Of a stretch of 64,000 bases of DNA, positions 37,171 through 49,610 are shown piece after piece; the first letter of the stretch is position 1; the number at the start of each line of letters is the position of its first letter. The stretch is taken from the NCBI RefSeq assembly GCF_949987515.2, contig NC_082696.1:37242431-37306430 (forward strand), read 5' to 3'. Origin of the DNA: Delphinus delphis (Eukaryota > Chordata > Mammalia > Artiodactyla > Delphinidae). Position numbers and translations under genes: made by a program. The notes below the pieces were generated by a model. The model did no database searches. It saw nothing but the letters and a program-made list of their open reading frames with translations, and had not been told where the DNA came from.

Positions 37171-40100
37171 CAACTATTGGGAGAAGAATTTTTCTGGTAT
37201 ATGGCTGTTAGATTTAGGATTGTATGGGTTTTTTTTCCCCTCCCTTTTCTCTTTCTCTGGTAGTGGTGCTGAAGTTACATAAAAGTATTAAGGACTGTCA
37301 GTTTCCATCTGGTTCCTGGGTTACCTTTCAATGGACTCTGAGATAGCAAAGGTGGCTGGTTACATTTAAGATTGATCAGACTGCCTCACATTCTTTAACA
37401 AGGCTATGAATTATACATAGACATGCAAGGGCTCTCTGCAGTACCTCATTTTTCACAGAAATATGTGAAAGGAAATCACCCTTCATCAGAAACTGGTGCA
37501 GTTTTCCTAAGATAAATCTGTGACCTGTACCTGTGGGTGAAGACCTTTCGGATTATTGCCGCAGCAACATCTCCCTAATCTTCAAAGTATTTTGCCCAAA
37601 TGATGATCTCAGAGCCCAAGGATTAAAGAAAGTCTCCTTCTTGCCAACTGACTTGCTGAGAATAGAGTAGCATGTCAACATTCCAAGGGGTAACTACCCT
37701 GGTAAAGGATGATTTAATTAGATATCTGAAATGAACTTTTTTTCCATATCCATTTGTTCAATGAAGAAGAGCTTCCAAAGAAAGGTGATGTTGCTCCTTT
37801 AGAATTATTAAAAGCTTTGAGGAGCAGCAGACTGAGCAAGGAAATGATGCCCAGAAGACACCAGCACCATGGGCTGTTTATGACGTGGGTAGATAAAGGG
37901 AAAACAGAACGGAGACGAATTTCTAAAGCAAAGGACGAGTAAGAGTATATTTTAATGCAAGCGTCCTATGACTGACTATGGCTGGAGTGATGGTTTCAAT
38001 TTGATGGTCTGAGCAAATAGTGTTTCATGCAGTTTGTCTGGGTATCAATGATCAACACAGAGAGCTCTGGACATTCTGATCACTGACTGTGATGGGCTTT
38101 CTCCTGTTTAGTATTCACAGGTGAGCCCGACTTTCTCTTACTTTCCATTCGTAACAAATTTCTAAAATGGGAGCTTTCCTTCTATTGCTCCATGACGGGC
38201 TGCATGAAAATGCATCATCCTCTGTGAGATAGAAGGATGACATGGTTACCCAGCAGCTGTGCCTTGTTCAAAATATCAGTATGAATTAACATGCATATTA
38301 TGAGGATGCAGGCAACCACTCTTCCTTCCCCCGCTCTCCCCCAAGGTTGACACTGTTCAAACAAATGTTTGAAATTAGACAAGTGTTCTTTATCCTTAGC
38401 AGAATAAGGAAAATTCACAAATTCTAGTATATGAGCACATAAACATTTCACCATTTTCCAAATATACAAGTGTGAAATGGCTGTCATAAATACAAATGTT
38501 CATAGCTGTACACAAGATGGGACCAACCACATTATGGCAGCATGCCTTCCTGCATTTTATCACGGCACTAAAATATGCAGTTCCCTCCCTTGAAAAAGCA
38601 CCGTTATAGGCATTATAAAGAAATGAGCCACAATGTGGTCTGAGCAATTATCACCCTGGAGGGAGACATGATGACGCAAGTGAACAGGAATAGCTGTTTA
38701 GACAACCGGACTCCACTAGTTCATTATCAGAGCCAAGGGGTTTAATTCATCACCTGGCTTCAACTTTAGAGAACTCCATTCAGCTTGAGGCTAAGGCAGT
38801 GAGGGGACTTAAGGAGAAAGCCTACTGAGGACAATCAAAAGCTGACTATAAATAGAGGTGGCTACTTAGAGTAATAATTAGATGTTCATGAAGAGACGAG
38901 GCATATGTTAGGTTGTACTATTGTTTTGTAATGCTTTTTTTTTTTTTGTTAAAGCGTCTTACTATCTACTTTTCATCTCTCTAATATCAATGTTTAAGGA
39001 TGGAGAGAAGCAGTGCTTAACAGGAAACTGCATCTGATTGTACTGTCCATTTAACGATGAAGTAATATAAAAAGGCTTGCAAGTCCTTCCTGCAGGACTT
39101 CTCCATATTCAAAACCATTATCTTGGGTTGCACCATAGCTATATTTGTGATAGCCTCTTATTTTTTTTAAAAAAACTCCCATTGTTTTGCTTTCTATAAT
39201 GAAACAAATAAACACCCACCACAGGAGAAAAGGAAGAAGTACAAATCAATATATACAGCATTGCTATACTCTCTAGTCCCCTAAAATGAAGAAAGACATT
39301 CACCGTTTCCTAAAAGCAATATCTTTATAAAACAGTACAATGTTTGGCAGATGTTTGTCTCATGGGGCTGGCCTCCAACATGAGGTATATATAACAAAAC
39401 AGGAGAATTTGCTAGATTGGGGAAATTACTTCAGTTGAAAGTAGAACGTTTAATAAAGTAACAGCTGCACATGAACAACAAATATTATAGAAAAGATGAT
39501 ATGGAAAAAATGAAAATTCCAGAGTCAGATAGTGAGTTATCAACATATACTAGAAGAAAACTGGTGTGCCACTGCAATCTTTCAAACAGTATCCACGGTT
39601 CATCATTGAAGTTTTATAATAAATGTTATTAGGGAGGAGAGAAGGTTCACTTCTGATTTTCGGAGTAAATACTACTAATGATTTGAACTCTCTCTCTCTC
39701 TCCTCACCATAAGAAGTAGAATACTATTGAATTAGGGAGGAGTTAAAGCAGCCTCCAAACTAACAAACTACCCTAGGTGTGCTGACATTGAATCTGTATT
39801 CTGTCAGGGAATACTCTAAAGACACAACTCCTTTTCCAAATTATTTTTTCATATTCCTTCATTTGGGGAAAATAACATTATCACTATTTGCAGAAGACAT
39901 GATTTCCTATGCAGAAGATAAAAATAAATATACAGATAATTAATAGAAAAAGAATGTGAGATTAGTAAATTTGCTGTATTTATATTTAGCAAAAAAAACA
40001 TTTAAAAATGACATATTGATAATATATTCTCAAAGCAATGAATTTAGAAATTCCTAACCATGTCTGAGAGAAATGTCTAATCTAAACAAATACAGGGATA

Positions 40101-40305
40101 GACCATGTTCATGAACTACAAAACCTAGTATTGAAAAATGTCAATTTGCCCCCATATTGATTATAAGTTCAATGCATAACCAATCAAAATGTCTGTTGAT
40201 ATTTTCACTATCTTTGTTATCCTACAGATTTTGAGAAGTAAATACATAACTGCAAGAAGGAAGACAAATGAATTTACTTTCATAATTTTTATTTAACTAA
40301 TTTGT
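37171..40305. other. Long repeat-poor intronic stretch
   Basis: About 3.1 kb with few recognisable repeats and only short unrelated frames. It includes a poly(T) run at about 38,935-38,948 and a CT run at about 39,690-39,703. Confidence 0.4.
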
Positions 40306-40309
40306 ATAT

Positions 40310-40520
40310 AGTTGCTGCTCTGTGGCAGGCATTTTTCTGAGTACTTACAAATATGAATTGATATAATTCTCATAAAAACCTCATGAATTAGGTACTATAT
40401 TTTCTCTAATTTAGAAATAAGGATACTGAAGCACAGAGAAGCTAAATAACTTGCCAAAAGTCACAAAGGTAGTAAACTGAACCCAGAGTTTCTGAGATTT
40501 TGCTTTTAACCACTAACAGT
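40310..40520 (-). repeat. MIR SINE
   Basis: 'tgtggcaggcatttttctgagtacttacaaatatgaattgatataattctcataaaaacctcatgaattaggtactatattttctctaatttagaaataaggatactgaagcacagagaagctaaataacttgcc' is a nearly full MIR in reverse complement. Confidence 0.78.
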
Positions 40521-40899
40521 GAAAGAGTGAAGAAAAGCAATTGAATCTTCTTCCATCCTATTCTAGGATAAATTTGTAAAGTACTACATATCTAACTTCC
40601 TTTAGTACATGCTTAATTGTAAATTAGACATAAAAGTTCATGCTATGCATGAATATAAAGTATATATGCACATATGTATTTTAAATAATAAAAATATCTA
40701 TTAAGACTAAGAAATAGTTTATAGCCAGTAACTCAAAAGTCCCGCATGTGGTACCCCCATTTTATTATCTCATCTTCCTTCTTCAGGTAACAACTATCCT
40801 GAAATTGGTGTTAATGATTTTATTGCCCTTTTTTAAATAGTTTTTACCACTTATGTTTGTATCACTAAACGATATTTTAGTTTATGTTATATTATACAT

Positions 40900-41514
40900 T
40901 ATAAAATGATTTATAGTTGAGATGATCTATGATTTGTTACTTTGCTCCATATTATGATCTTGATATTGGTCTTATAATGCATTTAGCTGTAACTTTTTCA
41001 TCCATTTCACTAATGAATATGACGTTTATTTATCCTTTCTCCTGTGAATAGATTAATGCATGGTTTCCAGTTTTGGGTATATATTTGTGTGTGAGTAACC
41101 ATGCATAAGGACACACATGCACACACACTGCTACAAATGTTACTGTCATAAATATTCTTTATATACCTTCTTCACATGTCTAAGAATTTCTATAGACTTC
41201 AAATTTAGGATTAGAATTGTTAGGCAGTAGGACTTACAAACTAATACTTTTTTGGGGGATGACAAACATTTTCCCAAAGAGTCCTATCAGCTTGAATTCC
41301 CACCAAAGGAGTTTGAGGGGCACCAACAGTACATACAAAGAATATCAACAGTTTTGACTGACTTATTAAAATTCCAAAATCTGGTGGTTTTATAATGGGT
41401 TCCCAGGGTAGGCTTAATTATCATTTTCCTTATTGCTAAATAGCTTTAATATCCATGTAGGTGATTATTAACAATTTTAAATTCCTCTTTTGTAAAATGC
41501 CTGTTCATTTCTTT
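40900..41514 (-). mobile_element. Old L1 LINE, left part of an interrupted copy
   Basis: In the forward view, 'catccatttcactaatgaatatgacgtttatttatcc', 'gaattcccaccaaaggagtttgagggg' and 'cctcttttgtaaaatgcctgttcatttctttt' follow the reverse complement of an old L1 ORF2 end. The same phrase resumes at 43,853 after the younger L1, so this is one older element split by a later insertion. The left edge is approximate. Confidence 0.6.
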
Positions 41515-43839
41515 TTTTTTTTTCCTTTAACATCTTTATTGGAGTATAATTGCTTTACAATGGTGTGTTAGTTTCTGCTTTATAACAAAGTGAATCAACT
41601 ATATATATATATATATATCCCCATATCTCCTTCTTCTTGTATCTCCCGCCCAACATCCCTATCCAACCCCTCTAGGTGGTAACAAAGTACGGAGCTGATC
41701 TCCCTGTGCTATGCGGCTGCTACCCACTAGCTATCTATTTTACATTTGGTAGTGTGTATATGTCCATGCCACTCTCTCACTTCATCTCAGCTTACCCTTC
41801 CTCCTCCCCATGTCCTCAAGTCCATTTTCTATGTCTGTGTCTTTATTCCTGTCCTGCCCCCATGTTCGTCAGAACTTTTTTTTTTTTTTTTAGATTTCAT
41901 ATGTATGTGTTAGCATATGGTATTTATTTTTCTCTTTCTGACTTACTTCACTCTGTATGACAGACTCTAGTTCCATCCACCTCACTACAAATAACTCAAT
42001 TTCGTTTCCTTTTCTGGATGAGTAATATTCCATTGTATATATGTGCCACATCTTTATCCATTCATCTGTCGATGGACACTTAGGTTGCTTCCATGTCCTG
42101 GCTTTTGTAAACAGAGCTGCAATGAACATTGTGGTACATGACTCATTGAATTATGGTTTTCTCAGGGTATATGCCCAGTGGTGGGATTGCTGGGTCAAAT
42201 GGTAATTCTATTTTTAGTTTTTTAAGGAACCTCCATAGTGGCTATGTCAATTAACATTCCCACCACCAGTGCAAGAGGGTTCCCTTTTCTCCACACACTC
42301 TCCAGCATTTATTGCTTGTCGATTTCTTGATGATGGCCATTCTGACTGGTGGCCATCTGCTTCTCCTGCTTCTCCTCATTGTAGTTTTGATTTGCATTTC
42401 TCTAATGATTAGTGATGTTGAGCATCCTTTCACATGTTTGTTGGCAATCTGTATATCTTCTACACATATACCTGTATATGTGTCCATTTTTGGATTGGGT
42501 TGTTTGTTTTTTTGATATTGAGCTGAATGAGCTGCTTGTAAATTTTGGAGATTAATCCTTTGTCAGCTGCTTCATTTGCAAATATTTTCTCCCATTCTAA
42601 GGGTTATCTTTTCGTCTTGTTTATGGTTTCCTTTGCTATGCAAAAACTTTTAAGTCTCATTAGGTCCCATTTGTTTATTTTTGTTTTTATTTCCATTTCT
42701 ATTTCCATTTCTCTAGGGGATGGGTCAAAAAGGATCTTGCTGTGATTTATGTCATAGGGATTGTGCCTATGTTTTCCTCTAGGAGTTTTATAGTGTCTGG
42801 CCATATATGTATGTCTTTAATCCATTTTGAGTTTATTTCTGTGTATGGTGTTAGGGAGTGTTCTAATTTCATTCTTTTACATGTGGCTGTCCAGTTTTCC
42901 CAGCACCACTTATTGAAGAGGATATCTTTTCTCCATTGTATATTCTTGCCTCCTTTATCGAACATAAGGTGACCATATGTGCATGGTTTTATCTCTGGGC
43001 TTTCTATCCTGTTCCATTGATCTATCTTTCTGTTTTTGTGCCAGTACCATACAGTCTTGATTACTGTAGCTTTGTAGTATAGTCTGAAGTCCAGGAGGCT
43101 GATTCCTCCAGCTCCGTTTTTCTTTCTCAAGATTGCTTTGGCTATTCGGGGTCTTTTGTGTTTCCATACAAATTGTGAAATTTTTTGTTCTGGTTCTGTG
43201 AAAAATGCCAGTGGTAGTTTGATAGGGATTGCACTGAATCTGTAGATTGCTTTGGGTAGTATAGTCATTTTCACAATGTTGATTCTTCCAATCCAAGAAC
43301 ACGGTGTATCTCTCCATCTGTTTGTATCATCTTTAATTTCTTTCATCAGTGTCTTACAGTTTTCTGCATACAGGTCTTTTGCCTCCATATGTAGGTTTAT
43401 TCCTATATATTTTATTCATTTTGTTGCAAACTTACCTCAACATAATAAAGGCCATATATGACAAATCCATAGCCAAAATTGTTCTCAGTGATGAAAAACT
43501 GAAACCATTTCCTCTAAGATCAGGAACAAGACAAGGTTGTCCATTCTCACCACTATTATTCAACAGAGGTTTGGAAGTTTTAGCCACAGCAATCAGAGAA
43601 GAAAAAGAAATAAAAGGAATCCAAATTGGAAAAGAAGAAGTAAAGCTGTCACTGTTTGCAGATGACATGATACTATACACAGAGAATCCTGAAGATGCTA
43701 CCAGCAAACTACTAGAGCTAATCAATGAATTTGGTAAAATAGCAGGATACAAAATTAATGCACAGAAATCTCTTGCATTCCTGTACACTAATAATGAAAA
43801 ATCTGAAACAGAAATTAAGGAAACACTCCCATTTACCAC
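41515..43839 (-). mobile_element. L1 LINE with 5' inversion and complete target-site duplication
   Basis: A 2.3-kb L1 inserted on the minus strand. 41,515 to about 43,428 reads as 3' UTR and ORF2 C-terminus on the minus strand (frame 42,747-43,388 with [18 protein letters not shown]). From about 43,429 to 43,839 the sequence is L1 ORF2 on the plus strand, including [14 protein letters not shown] and the catalytic FADDM box, ending at ETLPFTT. The two parts are adjacent in the L1 map, so the 5' segment was inverted with almost no loss. A 13-bp duplication TGTTCATTTCTTT flanks the whole (41,502-41,514 and 43,840-43,852). It is dead on arrival, lacking the ORF1 and endonuclease parts. Confidence 0.94.
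43429..43839 (+). pseudogene. Inverted L1 reverse transcriptase segment
   Basis: The plus-strand frame from about 43,429 encodes the palm of the L1 reverse transcriptase, from [20 protein letters not shown] through [29 protein letters not shown] and [20 protein letters not shown] to [19 protein letters not shown]. The frame is open for its full extent, so this part has few mutations. It has no start or promoter of its own; the apparent start at 43,349 lies in the antisense part of the L1. It is a fragment, not a gene. Confidence 0.9.
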
Positions 43840-43852
43840 TGTTCATTTCTTT

Positions 43853-44526
43853 AGCTCATTTCTTCAGCTGAGGGTTACTATTTTCATAGACTTGTTTATG
43901 TATTTGGGAAATTAATCTTTTTGTTGTGGCAGTCGTTACATTGTTGAAATAACTTCTTCTAGATTTGACATGCCTTTTTTACCTTTATGTCATTTGACTA
44001 ATAGAGCTATATGTTATATTACCTTTGTTTATAATTTATATGATATGTGTTCTTCTGTCCTTTGACTTTCAATCTCTGCCTCCTTATATTTTAGGTTGAG
44101 ACAGACTATAACTGAATTGTTAAAAAAATGCAATCCAACAATCCTTTTGTATTAGCTAGAGGTTTTAGTCAATTTATGCATATTATTATATCTAAAAACT
44201 TGTCATTGCTACTATTTCTACAAACTCATTTTAGGTTTTCTATTTCTACCCTTTTTGTTTATTGCCCTATTTTTAAACAATAGAATTTCCGTCATTCCAT
44301 TTTTTATTCTATTTGTTTAGAAAGTTTATCCCTGTGTTTATTCTTTTAAAAATTACCTTTGCTGTTTAGAATGCATACTTTTTTGCCATAATTTAAAGTT
44401 AATTAATATCTTTACCTTCCTTCAGATGACACCAAGTCCTTAGATACCAAGACCTATCACCTCTTTCCAACAAATGTGCTATTTTTGTCATGATCCTACA
44501 TTTTTCCCCTTCATGAGTTAGAAATT
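43853..44526 (-). mobile_element. Old L1 LINE, middle part of an interrupted copy
   Basis: It resumes the element of 40,900-41,514 ('tagctcatttcttcagctgagggttac', 'gtttatgtatttgggaaattaatctttttgttgtggcagtcg'), then jumps near 44,050 to the part of L1 that precedes and contains the endonuclease ('ctttgactttcaatctctgcctcc'). ORF2's reverse transcriptase is therefore missing from this old copy. Confidence 0.55.
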
Positions 44527-44534
44527 AGTACTAG

Positions 44535-44749
44535 TTTTTTTTTTTTTTTTTTTTTTTGTGGTAGGCGGGCCTCTCACTGTGTGGCCTCTCCCGTTGCGGA
44601 GCACAGGCTCCGGATGCGCAGGCTTAGCAGCCATGGCTCACGGGCCCAGCCGCTCCGTGGCATGTGGGATCTTCCCGGACCGGGGCACGAACCCGTGTCC
44701 CCTGCATCGGCAGGCGGACTCTCAACCACTGCGCCACCAGGGAAGCCCC
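44535..44749 (-). mobile_element. CHR-type SINE, younger of a tandem pair
   Basis: It has a poly(T) tail at 44,535-44,557 and a body through GGGAAGCCCC ending at 44,749. It is flanked by AGTACTAG at 44,527-44,534 and 44,750-44,757. It keeps more CpG sites than its neighbour. Confidence 0.93.
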
Positions 44750-44757
44750 AGTACTAG

Positions 44758-44977
44758 TTTTTTTTTTTTTTTTTTTTTTTATTTTGCGTTATGTGGGCCT
44801 TTCACTGTCGTGGCCTCTCTCGTTGCGGAGCACAGGCTCCGGACATGCTGGCTCAGCGGCCATGGCTTATGGGCCTAGCCACTCTGCGGCATGTGGGATC
44901 TTCCTGGACCAGGGCATGAACCCGTGTCCCCTGCATCGGCAGGTGGACTGTCAACCACTGCGCCACCAGGGAAGCCC
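44758..44977 (-). mobile_element. CHR-type SINE, older of a tandem pair
   Basis: It has a poly(T) tail at 44,758-44,780 and a body ending GGGAAGCCC at 44,977. Many CpGs of the consensus are TG or CA here, so it is more decayed than the copy to its left. It is followed by a further T run and C5 (44,978-45,000) and by a third AGTACTAG at 45,001-45,008. Confidence 0.93.
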
Positions 44978-45008
44978 TTTTTTTTTTTTTTTTTTCCCCC
45001 AGTACTAG

Positions 45009-46050
45009 TTTTTATCCATGCAATGTTTGCTTAATTTACTCAATATTTACCCATATCTTTACTCACACTGCCTCCTTAAATCTCAGACCATATAACTGTG
45101 ATTATAATCCTTCTATCTCAAGTACCTCCTTCAGACTTTCCTCTAGTGAGTATAAATTCTCTCACTTGGTTGTTTAAAAGATCTTCATTTTGACCTAATG
45201 CTAGCAAGACAGTTTTCCTGGATATGGAATTCTAGGTTCATAATGATTCTCTCTCAATAGACTGAAGGCACTATTTCTTCTTGTTTACATTATTGCTGTT
45301 GAAAAGTCTAACATCAATTAAGTTACTGATGTTTGTACACCATATAATTTTTTTCTGGAGGTTTGTAAGATCTTCTCTTTGTATTTAGATTCTACAGTTT
45401 TACTATGATACATCTAGTTGAAAATATCTATTGATTATCCTTGGAATTCTTTGGGATTAGTGGATTTTAGGATTGGAGTCTTTCCAAAATTGTTAGAAAT
45501 TTACTCATTTTTCCCCTTTCTATTAGTGCCTTTGAAACTCTGAATAGTCATAGATGAGAACCTTTCACTTGATTCTGCCTATCCTTTAATCTTCCTTTCC
45601 TGTTTTTCATCTGTGTGTCTAGACTTCATTCTGCATTATTACTCTGAATCAATATTCCTGGAAACCATTTTATACCTTTATCTTTGTCTAACCTGCTGTA
45701 ATTCATTATTATACTTTTAACCTCAATTGTCATATTTGAATTTTACTCCATTTGATAATCTTTTCGTCTGCTTGGTTGTACTTTATAGCCTCCTGTCCCT
45801 TGTTAAAAAACAAACATATATATTTCATATTTTGTTATTTCCAATATCCGGTCTCTATTGATCTGCTTCTCCTGCTTCTGTACATTCTCAGTTATGTTGG
45901 TTTTTTTGACTTTATGTTTTCTGTAAGCTGCTTATTACTCTAACGGGACCTATGGAAATTCTCTGAAACTTAGGTAAAGCCAAATCTCTACAAAAGGAGC
46001 TGTATGTTTTATTCTTGTTGACTGGGTCTTGTTGACCAAAGATAATTTTA
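45009..46050 (-). mobile_element. Old L1 LINE, ORF1-side part of an interrupted copy
   Basis: Forward phrases such as 'gacctaatgctagcaagacagttttcctggatatggaattctaggttcataatgattctc', 'cactatttcttcttgtttacattattgctgttgaaaagtc' and 'ggaattctttgggattagtgg' match the reverse complement of the L1 inter-ORF and ORF1 region in old elements. No frame remains. The right edge is uncertain. Confidence 0.6.
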
Positions 46051-48900
46051 AATTAAATTCTCCCCTGAGATTCACCCCCCTCTTCAAATAGGTAACATTA
46101 TTTGTATTAAAAAAGTGACATAAAGCTTTGTGTGATCATAATTCTCAGGTGTACAAAGTTTGTGGGTTTGATTCTCAAAATGCATCTGTTTCCCTTTTCC
46201 TGCATCAAGGCTGAGACAGGGAAGTCTCTTTGCTATCTCCTACTATGTAATGTGTCTTAGTTCTCCTTCATCGTTATATAAGAAGGCAGTCTTTTGGGTT
46301 TCCAGCTTTTTGTTGAGATATATTAGATCCCCTATGTCTGTCTAGCTCTAGGTCTTAACTCCTATCTTCTGTGCCTCAGGCAGCCTTTAAAGGAGATATT
46401 CCAGGTCATGAGAATGCAGTATAAACCCTCATGATGAAAGCAATCTTGGTGCTTATGCAACTCCGGAGTTCTAAGTTCCATCTTACTTCAACACTCTTTG
46501 ATTCTTTTGTGTATTTGTGTGTGTTGTGCCAGCAGTGCATTTGAATAAGTTTTTAGAACTATTTTTATCCAGCATCTTATTGTTTCAATAAGAAGAGTCA
46601 TTCAGGATATCTAATGGATCATGCTAGTGGAAAATGGAAGCCTCATCCTGTCTCCTTAGTGAGGGAACCTAGACTATGGATAGAAATGCATAAAACATTT
46701 GCTTTAATGATCCATTGCAATGGCAGTCCTATAACTAACCCCCCACACCTCTCCCTGAAAAGAGTCTTGTGCCACCAGCAGCCTCTACTATCCTGAGTAT
46801 CAAGAACATCCTTTGATTCTTTGTAATGACCCCTGTATTACAAAATCCATTTACTTTGAAAGAGGAAAGAGCAGGTACTTTGATGTCAAGCAAACTTCAT
46901 ATCCTGGTACTATCCCTTCATGTTTTAAACACTTTTCTCAGATTAGACTAATCCATTTATAGAGGTGTCACAGTGACACAGTAGATGCTCAAATACAGTA
47001 GTAATTGAATATCAATAGGCTCTGCCTTTACCTTACAAACTTCACAATATCCTGCCTCAAGAAGTAGAACACCATCCTTTCACTACTTGCTGAAATTTAG
47101 AACCTGAGTTTGTACCTCATCTTCTCATCAGAGCATTTAGTCTATTTGCTTGTTATTCACACTTTATTTTCTAAAAGCTGCACATAGCATATGATGCTTT
47201 GCAAGGAGAGTTATGCTCTGAGGTTATATAATATTTCACATAGGAGAAGTTTCCCCATAATTTTGCCCTTTCCTTGTGCAATGTTAGCACACTGATCTTA
47301 GATCACAAGCCTATATGACAAGAAACATGCTCTGAAGAGCCAAACAGTACATTATAAGTTAGGATTTAGGGTGTGCCTATTAACTGTTCAGTGGCATTAC
47401 AATAGGATATCTAAAATATAGTTTCGCCCCTCAATCTACTATGGGCAAATTACATTTACATGTATAAAATTATAGCTAAACATAAAGTTTATATTTAATT
47501 AATGATAAATGTACAACAGGGACTAAGGAATTTGTGATGGTGTTTGAGGCATAAAGCCATGCCTTAAAACAAAACTTAAAAAAAATCCTCAGTGCTTATA
47601 AGTAATAAACATAATTATTTAACTCACTTTTGAACTATAACTATGTAAGCAAAATGCTTATGAGATAAAAGGAGAAAAAGCATGATTCATTTTAAAAAAC
47701 ACAGATGTACTAATTAACTACTTATCAGTAGGCATTCATGTACAAGAACTGCTCTGAGTGAGCTCTGCCCAGGTACCAAGACATTCCCACTAAGTGGAAG
47801 GCAATTCAAAAAGCATTTTTCTCATCACCCCATTTTAAAGATGAAGAAACTGAGGCCAAGAGAAGATTAATGGAAAAACAGAACCTGAAGCTTAATCTAT
47901 CATTTGAGCACCAAAATAGTAAGAAAAAAATCTCCTTATTAGAATTTTGTTAACATAACAGTCAATGAACTAAAATGTATTCTGGAGCTCATTTCTTCTC
48001 TTTTTTCCTTCTTACATATGTTCACAGAAAATTCTTCATCACTCTAATGAAGCAAAGGCTACAATTTTAAAGAGCAGTATCATAAAAAGAATCAATCTTT
48101 TTAAAATGTTCTGCACATTAATTATTTCAATGATAACACTATGCTTCTTGAATTTACCTTAGAAGAGTCTTCCTACTTAATTCAATAAAGTTAATAGTAT
48201 AGTAAATCCTTAATTTAAAGATGCTTGCATTATAACAAAGGAAAACTGATGGGATAAAATTCAGTCTACTAAATACATACAAAACATAGCTATGTGAGTT
48301 TCCCATTAATATATAATTTAACCCACGAAGGGAAAAGGAATAGCAAGTGCATCACACAAGCACACATTTCAGATTCTACCCTTAGGCAGTCTTGTTAAAA
48401 GTAGGAGAAACAGCCCACTCTTGTTGCTTTCACAGAAAGAGCAGCCATCATCCACTCACCTCCCGCACGTCTTTAGGAGAATCCTCCTTTTACATGAGTA
48501 CAACCACAAGTGTTTTCACATCATGATCTAGCAATACCATACATATCTGAGCATTTGCTCACTCAAATTATTTGAAAGTAATAGAACTAGACAAAACTCT
48601 CTAGTTTATGAGGTTGAATAGAAGTTGTAGGAAATAAAATAACTCAAATCACTTTTTCAATTCATTATCATTTCTTGTTATTAGTTAATATCTTTCGGAT
48701 TGTTTTCAGAGAAAAACCAATTTTTTAATACCTAAGCACAATCATACACACACAAACAAAATTCTGAACTTCCATATTCCTCAAAAAAAGAAATCATGGG
48801 AGGTAGCAAGAAACACCAAACATTTTAAGGGATGAACAAATATTCCTCTCAAGTACATTTGGGCTCTTCACTATGTCACTGATAACCGCTCATGCTGATG
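46051..48900. other. Intronic sequence with weak old repeats
   Basis: Mostly unique sequence. 'gaaagagcaggtactttgatgtcaagcaaacttcatatcctggtac' (about 46,865-46,920) and 'cccattttaaagatgaagaaactgaggccaagagaag' (about 47,828-47,866) look like MIR fragments, forward and reverse respectively. No gene was recognised. Confidence 0.45.
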
Positions 48901-48904
48901 CATC

Positions 48905-49422
48905 TTTTTGTGTCTAGGGTAGCTAGAATAATGGCTCCCCAAAATGTCCATGCCCCAATCCTTGGAATCTGTGAATATACTGCCTTACGTCACAAAAGTA
49001 AATTTGCAGATACAATTAACATTAAGGACCTCAAGATGGGGAGATTATTCTGGATTCTGGTGGGCTCAATGTAATCACATGAGTCTTTAAAAGTGGAAAA
49101 CATTTCCCAGTTGAGGTCAGAGAGAGGTGACAGCATGAGAAGATGGCAGAGAAAGTCCGCTGCATGATGACCCACTCTTGTTGATTCTGAAATGTAAGGC
49201 TAGGTGCAAAGACCTCAGAGAGGCCTGTAGAAGCTGAAAAAGGCAAAGAAATGGACTGTTTCGCTGATCCTCCAGAAAGGAAGATGGCCCTGCCAACACC
49301 TCGATTTTAGACCATTGAAACCCCTGCTGAACTTCTGACCTACAGTACTATAACAAATCTGTGTTGTTTTAAGTCGCTATGCTTTTGATAATTTGTTACA
49401 GCAGCAATAGAAAAATAAATTC
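48905..49422 (+). mobile_element. MaLR/MLT1-like LTR
   Basis: The order is 'gaataatggctccccaaaatgtccatgccccaatccttggaatctgtgaatat', 'aaatttgcagatacaattaacattaaggacctcaagatggggagattattctgg', 'gggctcaatgtaatcacatgag', 'ggccctgccaacacctcgattttag' and 'tgtgttgttttaagtcgctatg...ataatttgttacagcagcaatagaaaa'. This matches a common mammalian LTR-type repeat of MaLR style, read forward. The subfamily is not certain. No internal retroviral sequence is attached, and the overlapping minus-strand frames at 48,990-49,299 are not genes. Confidence 0.65.
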
Positions 49423-49424
49423 AG

Positions 49425-49610
49425 CACCTGATTCCCCAGAACAACCTTGTGAGGAGGGAGAAAATAGTTGGTATCTCTTTTACAATTGAGAGAACTAGTG
49501 CTCAGATCCTTGAGAGAATTTCCCAAAGGCCCCGCTGCTAAACCGTAGTGGTGTTAAGGATGCAAAGACCTGCCTCCTAAATCCAGGTCCACCGCACTGC
49601 CCCTCAGATG
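49425..49610 (-). repeat. MIR SINE
   Basis: 'gtatctcttttacaattgagagaactagtgctcagatccttgagagaatttcccaaaggccccgctgctaaaccgtagtggtg' and 'cctcctaaatccaggtcc' follow the reverse complement of MIR. Confidence 0.55.

Noticed and set aside
43432..43839. 135-codon minus-strand open frame
   Set aside because: It is the antisense shadow of the inverted L1 reverse transcriptase segment.
44558..45008. Frames of 106 and 114 codons across the SINE pair
   Set aside because: They come from the GC-rich SINE bodies; similar frames recur at every CHR copy (20.6, 53.2, 58.2, 60.0 kb).
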